Shown: positions 26,297 through 35,341, numbered from the stretch's first letter. The stretch is 64,000 nt of DNA from G963665925 sp963665925 (GCA_963665925.1 OY762511.1:1054001-1118000); one strand, 5' to 3'. The notes: a model not told the origin generated them from the letters alone. Made by a program: numbers and translations.

Positions 26297-27950
26297 AAAG
26301 GATAAGGATTTTTACAAGTTTGAACACAAACGTTATAAAGGACCTTATAAACAACGAAACTTCAAAAAAGCAAGCCAAACAAAATTTGATGAATCTGTGC
26401 GCCGTTTTGAAAAGAAAGCCCAGGATACCGCAGATTCCTTTGAGAACAGGGTCCGAGGAAATGTGAAGCCGTTTTTTGACGGCTTTCTGGCATGGCTTGA
26501 AAACATCAAAAGCTTTGACACCTTCCTGTCCCTCTTCCGGTTCAACATAACCTTTAAAATGACGCTGGGTTTTGCACTCTTCATGATCCAACTCATTGTC
26601 ATCGTGAACCTGGTCATATTCGGTTCACTGAAGTTTTCCCTGTATCAGGATGCCGTTGATGATTTAACCGTACGGTCCGAAGCTATTATTGAACTGGCAG
26701 ATAAAAACCGTGGTGAGGAAAACCGCGTTTACTTCAACGATATTCTCGGTCTTCTCGGTGTGGACATCACCATATACAGTCAATATCTCGAACCTGTGGC
26801 AAGCTCGGCGACGCCGCTTCCGCAGTGGATTCCAGCTGAAGACCGCGAGGCTTTTTCGCCCTTCAGATATCATTTTCCAGAGCAGATATACAAGCAGTCC
26901 TGGTTCAAGGTTGACGATTCTGATTTCATCATTCTTGCATCCTACTCCATGGCAGAAGCCCAGGCGACACTTGATAGAATCACCATCGTATCTCTATTTC
27001 TGAGCTTTATGCTGATTCTCTGGGCCATCCGGTCGTCTTCACGTATTTCTCAAAAGCAGTTGGCGCCGCTTCACGTCATGACGACCAATGTTCAGAATAT
27101 CTCCATCAACAGTCTGGACAAGCGTCTGAATGTCCGCGGTACCAAGGACGAGCTCAAGGACCTTGCCATGGTCTTCAACAAGCTAATGGATAACATTCAG
27201 CTTTCCTATGAACGCCAGCGGCAGTTTGTCTCCGATGCTTCCCACGAGCTGAGAACGCCGATCGCTGTAATCAAGGGCTACGCCAATATGCTGGACAGGT
27301 GGGGCAAGGAAGATCCTGAAATTCTTGTTGAAAGCATTGACGCCATTCAGAGTGAAGCGGACAACATGCAGTCCCTTGTTGAAAGCCTCCTCTTTATCGC
27401 CAGAAACGACAAGGGAACACTAAAAATGGAGATGGACGCCTTTGACCTGAGCGATCTCATGTATGAGATTGTAAAAGAAACAAGTCTCATAGATTCCTCA
27501 CACAACATCGTACCCGATATTGTGGCAACCCTGCCCTTTTACGGGTCTGGTGACAAGCTCAAGCAGGCACTGCGCGTCTTCATAGACAATGCAATCAAAT
27601 ACACGCCAGAAGGCGGCGAAATCCGAATTCGCCTGACTTCGACAGAAAAACAGGTTCTCATTGGCATTGAAGACAACGGTATCGGCATTTCCAGCGAAGA
27701 CCTGCCGCACATTTTCGATCGTTTTTACAGGGCCGACAAATCCAGAAGCAAGCTTGCGGATTCTCCTCAGAAAACCGGTGGAACGGGTCTGGGACTTGCC
27801 ATTGCGAAGATCATCGTCGAGCAGCATCGTGGCAAAATCCAAGTTGAGAGTGCGCTAAACAGCGGCACCAAGGTTTCCATACTCTTGCCAAGACGGAAAA
27901 AGGAAAGCTATCAGGAGAAAAGCCAGTCTTCGTCTGAAGAAAGCGAATAA
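26289..27950 (+). CDS. Membrane sensor histidine kinase
   Basis: 553 residues. A basic, cytoplasmic N-terminal extension of about 90 residues is unusual for the family. Two TM helices (about 98-122 and 228-246) bracket a roughly 105-residue sensor domain; a HAMP linker, HisKA with the phospho-acceptor motif SHELRTP (His near 318) and HATPase_c with N (IDNAIKYTPEGG), G1 (EDNGIGI) and G2 (GGTGLGLAI) boxes follow. It phosphorylates the response regulator encoded just upstream. The signal is unknown. Confidence 0.95.
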   Translation: MRKKDKDFYKFEHKRYKGPYKQRNFKKASQTKFDESVRRFEKKAQDTADSFENRVRGNVKPFFDGFLAWLENIKSFDTFLSLFRFNITFKMTLGFALFMIQLIVIVNLVIFGSLKFSLYQDAVDDLTVRSEAIIELADKNRGEENRVYFNDILGLLGVDITIYSQYLEPVASSATPLPQWIPAEDREAFSPFRYHFPEQIYKQSWFKVDDSDFIILASYSMAEAQATLDRITIVSLFLSFMLILWAIRSSSRISQKQLAPLHVMTTNVQNISINSLDKRLNVRGTKDELKDLAMVFNKLMDNIQLSYERQRQFVSDASHELRTPIAVIKGYANMLDRWGKEDPEILVESIDAIQSEADNMQSLVESLLFIARNDKGTLKMEMDAFDLSDLMYEIVKETSLIDSSHNIVPDIVATLPFYGSGDKLKQALRVFIDNAIKYTPEGGEIRIRLTSTEKQVLIGIEDNGIGISSEDLPHIFDRFYRADKSRSKLADSPQKTGGTGLGLAIAKIIVEQHRGKIQVESALNSGTKVSILLPRRKKESYQEKSQSSSEESE

Positions 27951-27962
27951 TTGCTTTGCATA

Positions 27963-28005
27963 TTACCACGTCACCCCTTCTGGGCCTGGCGTGGTTATTA
28001 TTTTA
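27963..28005 (+). terminator. Terminator after the kinase gene
   Basis: TACCACGTCA pairs imperfectly with TGGCGTGGTTA, followed by TTATTTTA. Confidence 0.6.
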
Positions 28006-28097
28006 GCCCCAATCTTAATACCATGATGAAATCATTTTCATGATGTTCATTCAATTTGTATAATTCTATAATTTTCTATTTATGTCATTTTGACCCT

Positions 28098-28113
28098 TGT
28101 TTCACATGAAACA
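28098..28113. promoter_or_regulatory. parS-like chromosome partition site
   Basis: TGTTTCACATGAAACA differs from the ParB-binding consensus TGTTTCACGTGAAACA at one position (central G to A). It lies in a non-coding region in a window full of origin-proximal genes, as parS sites do. No parAB genes are in the window. Confidence 0.5.
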
Positions 28114-28240
28114 GTTGAACGGTTTTGTAATTTCTCATTTTCCATATTTTGCTATTTATATTTTGTTTTCACTCCAAAAACAGGAATGGAGCGCGATCTG
28201 TTAAGATCGCACCCCAACGATTGGCTTAGAGACCAAAATA

Positions 28241-28266
28241 AAAAGGATGCCATACTGGCACCCTCA
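28241..28266 (+). repeat. Direct repeat, copy 1, left of the palindromic element
   Basis: AAGGATGCCATACTGGCA followed by CCCTCA; nearly identical to 28419-28443. The unit itself is a hairpin (GGATGCCA/TGGCATCC). Confidence 0.7.
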
Positions 28267-28267
28267 C

Positions 28268-28389
28268 AGACTGTAGAAAAATTCCGAAATACTGCGTTGC
28301 TGTATAAAATCCGCTCTGATCACGTACGCATAGTACGCTCACAAAGCGGATTTTATCCGCGCCTGGTCTTTCGAAGTTTTCTACAGTCT
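28268..28389. repeat. Nested palindromic element (MITE/REP-like)
   Basis: Three nested inverted arms: outer AGACTGTAGAAAA...TTTTCTACAGTCT (28268 to 28389, extended by CCGAAA/TTTCGAA), middle ATAAAATCCGCT / AGCGGATTTTAT (28304-28315 with 28345-28356, perfect) and inner CGTAC / GTACG (28323-28337). The 122-bp unit has no ORF and sits between convergent genes, typical of a non-autonomous mobile palindrome. Confidence 0.65.
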
Positions 28390-28418
28390 ATCATCTTGTC
28401 GACATTGTCGACAACCTG

Positions 28419-28443
28419 AAAGGATGCCATACTGGCATCCTCA
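28419..28443 (-). repeat. Direct repeat, copy 2; also probable walJ terminator
   Basis: GGATGCCA-TAC-TGGCATCC hairpin just after the walJ stop, matching the copy at 28241. On the minus strand it is followed by TTTCAGG, a weak terminator tail. Confidence 0.6.
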
Positions 28444-28454
28444 AATTCATAATT

Positions 28455-29261
28455 TTATGGTTTTGTAATTTTGTAAAGACGGCTAACCCGGTCACGGTAG
28501 GTCATATCGATATTCAAATCAATGCCGACTTGGATTGCGTTGTTCTCAACAACCTGACGTACGGTTTCATAGGCGAGCTCCGGAAAATTGTTTTCTTTGC
28601 TCAAGTGTCCAAGCAGCACCTGGTTCACACGGCCCTGCTTTGCTGCTTCAACAACAAGACTCCCTGCATACTCGTTGGATATATGCCCATCTTCACTTAA
28701 GATTCTGCGTTTCAAATAGTAAGGGTATTTTCCCATTTTCAGCATTTCTTCATCGTGATTTGCTTCAATCATCAGCAGATCACAATCACAGATTTCACGC
28801 ACGATGGATTCATCTGCAACACCCAGGTCGGTCGCAACGCAGACCTTGGCTGTTTCTATGGAAAATGAAAATCCTACAGGATCTGCCGCATCGTGCGATA
28901 TGGAAAAAGGCTTAACCTCAATATCACCGATTTTAAGTGTTTCATTGGACTTGAAGAAGACGATACTAGCTTCATCAACCTCGCCAACACGGTGCTTCAT
29001 GGCATTCCATGTCAGTTCGTTCACGTAAAGCTTAAAACCATAGCGGCGCATCAGGACACCAACGCCCTTGACGTGGTCTGAATGCTCATGACTGATCAGT
29101 ATGCCATGAATGACCCCTGGATCTACATCTATGTTTTCAAGGGCATTCTTAATGTATTTTCCGCTGAGACCTGCATCCACCAGCAGGTGCGTCGTTTCAC
29201 TGGAAATGTATTGGCAGTTTCCACTGCTCCCACTTGCCAAGGAACAAAAATTCATCGACAT
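28455..29261 (-). CDS. walJ: WalJ/YycJ MBL-fold exonuclease-like protein
   Basis: 268 residues, last gene of the wal operon. The metallo-beta-lactamase motif H58-x-H60-x-D62-H63 (SHEHSDHVKG) is intact, and the N-terminal FCSLASGSSGNC motif is diagnostic of YycJ/WalJ. The family is a 5'-3' exonuclease linked to mismatch repair and to coordinating cell division with replication. It follows walI with a 14-bp gap and AAGAGG before its ATG. Cytoplasmic. Confidence 0.93.
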   Translation of the reverse strand: MSMNFCSLASGSSGNCQYISSETTHLLVDAGLSGKYIKNALENIDVDPGVIHGILISHEHSDHVKGVGVLMRRYGFKLYVNELTWNAMKHRVGEVDEASIVFFKSNETLKIGDIEVKPFSISHDAADPVGFSFSIETAKVCVATDLGVADESIVREICDCDLLMIEANHDEEMLKMGKYPYYLKRRILSEDGHISNEYAGSLVVEAAKQGRVNQVLLGHLSKENNFPELAYETVRQVVENNAIQVGIDLNIDMTYRDRVSRLYKITKP

Positions 29262-29275
29262 TTTGAACCTCTTTC

Positions 29276-30121
29276 TTAATCAACCTGTGCTTCAATGTAA
29301 ATGACTTCGCCGCCGCCTGTTCTGAATCTCCAGTATGGGCTAGGTTCACCCTCCTGAAAATTGATGGTCAGGATATTGGATACAAGCCGGTACCCCAGGT
29401 CCATGGACTCAATGCGTACCGGTCTTTCTATTTCTTCTCGTGAGTCAATCTCTCTTAGTAGTCTAAAAAGTGCATTGGCAGGAGACTCTACCATTTTACC
29501 AGAATCAAGGAACTTTAGCGACCCAAACCATTTTCGTCGCATTTCAATGGTTTCTCCGCCGAGTACGCGAACATCCATATAGGCGTTCTCGACAAAGTGG
29601 CCATTTTCGACCTGTCTGAAGGACACAAGTACCGAACCATCATCCTGAGCCGTGGTGCTCCAGTAAGCGACAGAAGTACTGTTGAGTCCCACATCCTCAA
29701 GAAAGGCTGCAGCCACTGCTCTTGCGGCATCAGGATTTGTTTCCACACTGCCCAGCAGGGGATTGAGTTTCTTGTAGACCAGCTCCTGTTTTCCGAGAAT
29801 CCGCACCTCAGCCTCTCTTGAAAAGTAGACACCGTCAATCAGGCTGAAGGTATCTCCCAGAAGAAGTCTGATAATACTGTCATCCTCATAGCTCTGATAG
29901 GTGAGCCGTATATCTTCAAGCATCTGCTTTTTTGCCGATACTTCTGTGTCAATGAATATGTCCTCCGATTCAAGAAGGGTAATAACATCGCTCAACTGGT
30001 GCTGGGCTACTCGTGTAGCATCATTACCCGTTGTAAGGTCACCATACAGTATGAAGGCCAATATGCTGTTTGTCATGATTAAAGCGATTATCAAAATCGT
30101 TTTTGTTCGACCCCAATCCAT
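29276..30121 (-). CDS. walI: WalI/YycI two-component system regulatory protein
   Basis: 281 residues with one N-terminal TM helix; the start MDWGRTKTILIIALIMTN closely matches the YycI hallmark (MDW-x-x-TKTI). The extracytoplasmic part has YycH/YycI-type repeated alpha-beta units (including EMRRKWFGSLKF). WalI and WalH form a membrane heterodimer that tunes the kinase WalK. It sits 10 bp after walH. Sequence similarity is moderate, but position and the N-terminal motif agree. Confidence 0.85.
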   Translation of the reverse strand: MDWGRTKTILIIALIMTNSILAFILYGDLTTGNDATRVAQHQLSDVITLLESEDIFIDTEVSAKKQMLEDIRLTYQSYEDDSIIRLLLGDTFSLIDGVYFSREAEVRILGKQELVYKKLNPLLGSVETNPDAARAVAAAFLEDVGLNSTSVAYWSTTAQDDGSVLVSFRQVENGHFVENAYMDVRVLGGETIEMRRKWFGSLKFLDSGKMVESPANALFRLLREIDSREEIERPVRIESMDLGYRLVSNILTINFQEGEPSPYWRFRTGGGEVIYIEAQVD

Positions 30122-30131
30122 AGGTGCACTC

Positions 30132-31592
30132 CTAATTCTTCTGAATTCTTAATACTCTTCCATCGTACAGTCTGAACGAATAAGTATATTCTCCAATATC
30201 AAGCTTCCATACAGGGTAGAGATACCCCTTGTTGGTTTCCAGATAATACGCGAGCTCCACATGGGAGATATCGCTTAATATCCGCACCCAGATTTCTGAA
30301 CTTGACAGACTCATGCCCTCAGGCAGACTCTTCTCGTAGTCCCCTTCAATGATTGCACTATTGCGCTCCAGAACCTCATTGATGGTTAGTGCCCGCGGAT
30401 AGATATCCAGCATGAAACTATCCTTATACTTGAAAATTCTTCTTGAGAAATTGGTGACTTTGTTGCCGACAATTGTAACCTGTATGCTGTCACCCTTGAT
30501 GGTCCCTTCCGCGATAATTGGAAGCTCCTTGATCTTATAGGAGAAATCAAAAGTATACACCGTATTCTTGTCTGCGTCTTCCGATTTGATATAATCCGAT
30601 AAAAACAGACTTGCAGGCGCACCACCATATTGGTCAACATAGTCAAGTGCCAGATTCAACGCCGACTTGTAGCTAAGGGATTCCAGCTTGGTTCCAGATT
30701 CAAGACGCTGGGTGAATTCAATGGACCCATCTGCCCCCAGGCGAAGCGCCTTATTGGCATAACCATACAGATAAATGATTGATCCATCCACATCTTGCAT
30801 TTTCTTAACGAAGTTGAACTGCTTTCCAAAGGCCTTATTGGCATAGGATTTCAGCGCGCTGTCGTCGCTGGCCGTCACATCGACCTCGGGCGTGATGTTG
30901 ATAAAATCAACACGCATGCTGGTAATTGGAAATACACTGTTGTTTTCAGGTGCGTCGTTTCCATCAGAGGTTCTGCTCAGGCCAAAAAGATCTTCCACCC
31001 TTCGGTACTCTATGGTAGACGTACGCTCGATGTCACTGATCTTTTGTGCAATCTCACTTGCCTTTGAATTTCCAGACAATCTAAAATACACATGCTCTGA
31101 ATCATTCCCAAAATAGATTGCGTCAGGTACATGTGTCGAAAGTAATATTGAATTGATTTTGATGTCTTCACCAAACTGAAATACATCTAAATTAAGCATT
31201 GTCTGAATGTCGCTCATTGTCATGCAAAACGGCATCACAAAACGCACCGCACGGCCTTTTGCAAGCTCATTCCATCTCGATGGCTCAATGGATTCCAGCT
31301 GCGCCGCGTCTTGAACATCTGCAAAAGCATCGCTTAGGGAATCCATGGCAAGTCTCCATATTTTAGAATTTTCCTCCGTGTAATTCTGAGTATAAATTCC
31401 ACCCCCAAAACTGAGAACAAAGCTTTGGGGGCTAAAGACTTCTTTCATATCGTATGTTTTTTCGACAATCTGCGCTTGAACAGTGCTGACTTGCCGATCC
31501 GTTGAAAGGCTTAACATGAGCTGTCCGGTTAGAACAATGCAGAGGATAAACAGCGACACCAATGTCACTGATTTTATCGTCTCCTTATTCAT
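30132..31592 (-). CDS. walH: WalH/YycH two-component system regulatory protein
   Basis: 486 residues, one N-terminal TM helix (about 8-28) and a large extracytoplasmic domain, as in YycH. It lies between an unknown secreted-protein gene and walI, the normal walH position apart from that extra gene. The C-terminal YLYPVWKLDIGEYTYSFRLYDGRVL segment is typical of the YycH beta-meander. It is expected to interact with WalI and the WalK sensor at the membrane. Confidence 0.83.
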   Translation of the reverse strand: MNKETIKSVTLVSLFILCIVLTGQLMLSLSTDRQVSTVQAQIVEKTYDMKEVFSPQSFVLSFGGGIYTQNYTEENSKIWRLAMDSLSDAFADVQDAAQLESIEPSRWNELAKGRAVRFVMPFCMTMSDIQTMLNLDVFQFGEDIKINSILLSTHVPDAIYFGNDSEHVYFRLSGNSKASEIAQKISDIERTSTIEYRRVEDLFGLSRTSDGNDAPENNSVFPITSMRVDFINITPEVDVTASDDSALKSYANKAFGKQFNFVKKMQDVDGSIIYLYGYANKALRLGADGSIEFTQRLESGTKLESLSYKSALNLALDYVDQYGGAPASLFLSDYIKSEDADKNTVYTFDFSYKIKELPIIAEGTIKGDSIQVTIVGNKVTNFSRRIFKYKDSFMLDIYPRALTINEVLERNSAIIEGDYEKSLPEGMSLSSSEIWVRILSDISHVELAYYLETNKGYLYPVWKLDIGEYTYSFRLYDGRVLRIQKN

Positions 31593-31606
31593 ATGCCCTC
31601 CCGATT

Positions 31607-32674
31607 TTACTCGTTTGACTCTTCACTTTTAATTTCTGGTTCTGATGCTTCCGGTTCTTCTGTCTTTGTCTTTTCAGGAACATTGACAGTGGTATTCTGG
31701 TTGGACTCGTCCTTCAGGGTATTTCCAGGTAGAATCAAGTCCTCTTTATTCGTTGGCATTAAATCCTTGATATCTTCTTCAGTCAGCTCCTTGCTGACTT
31801 CAAACTTGATGGTATCGTAAATTTCACCGGTTTCAACATCTGAGAACACCATTTTGTACAGACCCGGCGATATTTTCTCGACGGTTTTCTGGAAAAACGT
31901 TGGAATTTCAGTGTCCATTAAGTTTTCCGGTCCAAAGATGGGAATCTCGAATATTGCCTTATATGCATTTTGTGCATTTTGAAAATCAGCCATCAGCCCT
32001 TCGGTTTTTGCAACCTCAGTCAAATAATCTGCGATGACTTCCTTATCGTCTTCATTCATTTCTTCAAGTGTGCCAAGGCCTTCTTCAAATCTATCTTCAA
32101 ATGCATCATAGGCATCTTCAAGATCTTCGATTTGATCTTCAATGTCGTCCTTTACGTCATTGTAGGTATTGATAATCTCCTGGCGATCCTTTGAGGAAAT
32201 TCTGTCTTTTTGCAGCAGGGCTTCCGTGCCATTGATGATGGAATCACTCTTCTCGTTAGAATCAGACCCCGAAAGCTCCGGCGCCTCAGATTCAGCTGCC
32301 TCTTCCTCATCGGAAACTATATCCGCATCCACGTCCAGCGTAATAATACTGCCGCCACTGGCCACTTCAAAAGGGATATCCTGTGCACGTAAAATCATAT
32401 CCGACTCACTTACGTCTTCCAGCTCATCCTCATTTATTGAAGGAATCACCTTATACAGACTCATGTCGATATCCTTGTCGCCGTAAGCGCGAATAGCTAT
32501 GACCATAGAGCCTTTGACGAAGACCTGTCGTTCCGAACCGATTCTCGGCTCGTTGATTTCTATCGTGACATCGTCAACTGGATTCAATTGTATGCTGGCA
32601 AAAGCAGCCGTTGACAGAACTGTACAAAGCAGTCCCATCATTATGAGGGAGAGTCCCTTTTTTAACATACACAT
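31607..32674 (-). CDS. Unknown exported protein inserted in the wal operon
   Basis: 355 residues with a signal peptide (about 1-26, ending AAFA). A beta-rich N-terminal domain (27-115), an acidic linker, a predicted coiled coil (about 155-225, KDDIEDQIEDLEDAYDAFEDRFEEGLG), a second beta segment (SPGLYKMVFSDVETGEIYDTIKFEV) and a Glu/Pro-rich tail follow. No known family is recognised. It lies 14 bp before walH and directly downstream of a WalR-type box, so it is probably WalR-controlled and may be a wall or WalK-associated partner. Typical walRKHIJ operons lack this gene. Confidence 0.75.
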   Translation of the reverse strand: MCMLKKGLSLIMMGLLCTVLSTAAFASIQLNPVDDVTIEINEPRIGSERQVFVKGSMVIAIRAYGDKDIDMSLYKVIPSINEDELEDVSESDMILRAQDIPFEVASGGSIITLDVDADIVSDEEEAAESEAPELSGSDSNEKSDSIINGTEALLQKDRISSKDRQEIINTYNDVKDDIEDQIEDLEDAYDAFEDRFEEGLGTLEEMNEDDKEVIADYLTEVAKTEGLMADFQNAQNAYKAIFEIPIFGPENLMDTEIPTFFQKTVEKISPGLYKMVFSDVETGEIYDTIKFEVSKELTEEDIKDLMPTNKEDLILPGNTLKDESNQNTTVNVPEKTKTEEPEASEPEIKSEESNE

Positions 32675-32751
32675 CCAACTTTCCTAGTTATCTTCACTAA
32701 CTATATATTCTACTTGCATACTAAATTTCAACTTCATTATACACAAGGAAT

Positions 32752-32790
32752 ATTACAGCAGTATTACATCCCTTTTAAGTGAAGATTACA
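32752..32790 (-). promoter_or_regulatory. WalR-type box in the wal operon (three phased half sites)
   Basis: On the minus strand TGTAAT-N5-TGTAAT (32752-32768) fits TGTWAH-N5-TGTWAH exactly, and a further TGTAAT half site (32785-32790) lies 22 bp away, in helical phase. It is upstream of the exported-protein gene in the correct orientation for an internal, autoregulated promoter. Confidence 0.6.
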
Positions 32791-32817
32791 CAATTCGACA
32801 TATTTCGACTTCGGTAA

Positions 32818-34611
32818 TCAATTGCGGTCTTCTGGCTCTACTTCAAGTGGAATGCGCACAATCACCGACGTACCTGATCCAACCTTCGAATCAATCTCGA
32901 TTTCACCCTGATGCAGCCCGACAATTTCTTTGGCAATGGATAGTCCCAGACCGGTTCCACCCATATTTCTGGATCTGGCCTTGTCTACCCTGTAAAACCT
33001 GTCGAATATGCGGCTGAGGTGCTTCTTGCTGATTCCAATGCCTGTATCGTCAACTCGAATCTGCACGTACTCTCCGTCTTTGGTGATAAACGCCTTTATT
33101 CTTCCACTTTCAGGTGTATACTTGATTGCGTTTGAGAGAACATTGAGCATGACCTGCTCGATCCTGTCATAATCGAAATATCCGACAATCTCGTCCACAT
33201 CTGCAATGAGCTTGATTTCCTGCTGCTTGGCCTTGGCCGTCACTTCAACTTTCATGATGGCCTTCTTAAGAAGCATGACATAATCATGATACTCAAACTC
33301 CAGGTCAACCTTCCTTGAATCAAAGTTTGACAGCTGAAGCAAGTCACGCACAAGGCGTGTCATTCGGTCGGCCTCGGAGTTAACAACAGAAAGGAAACGT
33401 TCTGTCATTTCCCGGTCTTCAATCATGCCGTCGAGAATTGTCTCTGTATAACTTTTGATACTGGTCAGCGGTGTTTTCAGCTCATGGGAAACGTTGGCAA
33501 CAAACTCGCGCCGCATATCCTCAAGACGCTGCATTTCCGTAATATCCTGAAGCAGGAATACAAAGCCATTCTTCTCACCCTTGTCGTTGATATAGGGTGC
33601 GAAGCTGATTTTCAAATAGCTGTTCTCAAACTTCTCCGTTACAGCACCGGTCCAGTCCGGATTGTTGAATATGATGTTATCCAGGGTCAGCCCCTGGTCA
33701 ATACGCTTTGCTATTTCGTTGAAGTCATTCTCCTCATCTGAAATGTTCAGAACATCCTTCGCACGTGGATTGATATGAATGATTTCACCATCGCGGTTGA
33801 CGGCAATCAGACCATCTTCCATATGGTTGATAATTGTTTCAAGCTTACTCTTTTCTCTTGATATTTCTCGCATACTCGTATTGAGCCTGCCCGTCAGATA
33901 ATTGAAGGTATCGGCAAGCTGGCCGATTTCATCGTCTGAACGAACTTGAACCACCTGATTGAAATCCCCCTGCGCAAGCTTTGCAACACGCATGGTTACA
34001 TCGTTAATCGGGTCTGTAATGGTTCTTGCAATGAAGAAACCCAGCAGAATTGTAAAGCCGGATGACAGGACAATCGCCTGAATAATGATGACAATAGACT
34101 TGTTCAGGGTCTCAAATATTTCCCTAAGGTCAGAACGCAAATACAGCGCACCGGTTACCTGCCCTGAATGGACTATCGGGAAAATCATATCTTTAGACCG
34201 AAAAATTGTCGTTCCGCTTTGAATATTCTCAATGGAGGAATCACTCCTGCCGTTGAGTCCAGAAAGAAGCAGGTCCAGTGTCAACACTTCGTCTGCTGAA
34301 ATTCCAATATTCTCAGTTGATGTGGCTACAATTCCATTGTTGCTGCGGTCAACAACATAAATTTCCTTGCTGATTCCAACGTCCTGAATCCCAGTGATGA
34401 GATTCTGAATCTCTGCTTCATTGGACTCCAGGTCTTCATAGCGCTCCAGTTTCGGCAGGACCAACTCAGAAATCTCCGTAAGCTCCCGTGTCACATTGCC
34501 AAAATGATACTCCTGTATTGACTGTATGATAAACACGCCAGCTATAATCATCGCAATGAATACGAGCATGAAATAGATGATGATGAATTTCCATCTGATG
34601 CTCTTGAACAT
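32818..34611 (-). CDS. walK: WalK sensor histidine kinase
   Basis: 597 residues with the full WalK layout: TM1 (about 8-30), extracytoplasmic sensor (31-165), TM2 (about 168-190), HAMP, PAS (about 255-360), HisKA with SHELKTP (His about 376) and HATPase_c with N, G1 (DDTGIGI) and G2 (GGTGLGLSI) boxes. It senses wall status, probably at the septum, and phosphorylates WalR. It follows walR with a 6-bp gap. Confidence 0.95.
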   Translation of the reverse strand: MFKSIRWKFIIIYFMLVFIAMIIAGVFIIQSIQEYHFGNVTRELTEISELVLPKLERYEDLESNEAEIQNLITGIQDVGISKEIYVVDRSNNGIVATSTENIGISADEVLTLDLLLSGLNGRSDSSIENIQSGTTIFRSKDMIFPIVHSGQVTGALYLRSDLREIFETLNKSIVIIIQAIVLSSGFTILLGFFIARTITDPINDVTMRVAKLAQGDFNQVVQVRSDDEIGQLADTFNYLTGRLNTSMREISREKSKLETIINHMEDGLIAVNRDGEIIHINPRAKDVLNISDEENDFNEIAKRIDQGLTLDNIIFNNPDWTGAVTEKFENSYLKISFAPYINDKGEKNGFVFLLQDITEMQRLEDMRREFVANVSHELKTPLTSIKSYTETILDGMIEDREMTERFLSVVNSEADRMTRLVRDLLQLSNFDSRKVDLEFEYHDYVMLLKKAIMKVEVTAKAKQQEIKLIADVDEIVGYFDYDRIEQVMLNVLSNAIKYTPESGRIKAFITKDGEYVQIRVDDTGIGISKKHLSRIFDRFYRVDKARSRNMGGTGLGLSIAKEIVGLHQGEIEIDSKVGSGTSVIVRIPLEVEPEDRN

Positions 34612-34617
34612 ATTTTA

Positions 34618-35313
34618 CTAAGTCCTCCTAAAATAATATCCTACGCCACGCTTCGTCAGAATATACCTTGGACTGCTTGAATCGTCCTCGATTTTTTCAC
34701 GAAGTCTTCGAACAGTAACGTCCACTGTCCTAATATCTCCAAAGTACTCGTATCCCCAAACGTCCTTGAGCAGCTGTTCACGTGAAAATATCTGATTCTC
34801 CTGTGTCGCAAGATATTTAAGAAGCTCGAACTCCCTTAGGGTCAGCTCAATAACGGTACCATCCTTGCTCACTTCATAGCGGTCCAGGTCGATACTCAGA
34901 TTTCCTGATTCGATAACGCTGACTTCACCCGGCTCAACCGTCCCATCCATATCAATACGTCGCAGATTGGCCTTCACACGGGCAATCAACTCACGCATGC
35001 CAAAAGGCTTGGTTATATAGTCATCTGCACCGAGTTCAAGACCCAGCACCTTGTCAACTTCCTCTTCCTTGGCTGTCAGCATGATGATTGGTGTAGAATG
35101 CTTCTCTCGTATTTTCCTGCACACCTGAAAACCATCCATCTTAGGCAGCATCACATCAAGCAGCATCAGATCAGGCAGCATGCTGTCATGCATTTTGATT
35201 GCTTCTTCACCGTCATTTGCAACGACCACAGTAAATCCTTCCTTTACAAGGTTGAATTTAATAATATCCGCAATCGGCTTTTCATCGTCAACAACTAGAA
35301 TTTTCTTATCCAT
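34618..35313 (-). CDS. walR: WalR response regulator
   Basis: 231 residues, OmpR family. Receiver domain with D9/D10, phospho-acceptor D53 and the ITKPFGMREL motif; the winged helix (about 130-230) includes RTVDVTVRRLREKIE, highly typical of WalR/YycF. It controls peptidoglycan remodelling genes through TGTWAH direct repeats, two of which are visible in this window. First gene of the walRK operon, with its own promoter upstream. Confidence 0.96.
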   Translation of the reverse strand: MDKKILVVDDEKPIADIIKFNLVKEGFTVVVANDGEEAIKMHDSMLPDLMLLDVMLPKMDGFQVCRKIREKHSTPIIMLTAKEEEVDKVLGLELGADDYITKPFGMRELIARVKANLRRIDMDGTVEPGEVSVIESGNLSIDLDRYEVSKDGTVIELTLREFELLKYLATQENQIFSREQLLKDVWGYEYFGDIRTVDVTVRRLREKIEDDSSSPRYILTKRGVGYYFRRT

Positions 35314-35341
35314 AGTCTCACCTCAATCGTGTTCTACGCAC

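Noticed and set aside
34770..34785. Second parS-like site around CACGTG
   Set aside because: Only about 11 of 16 positions match and it lies inside walR coding sequence.
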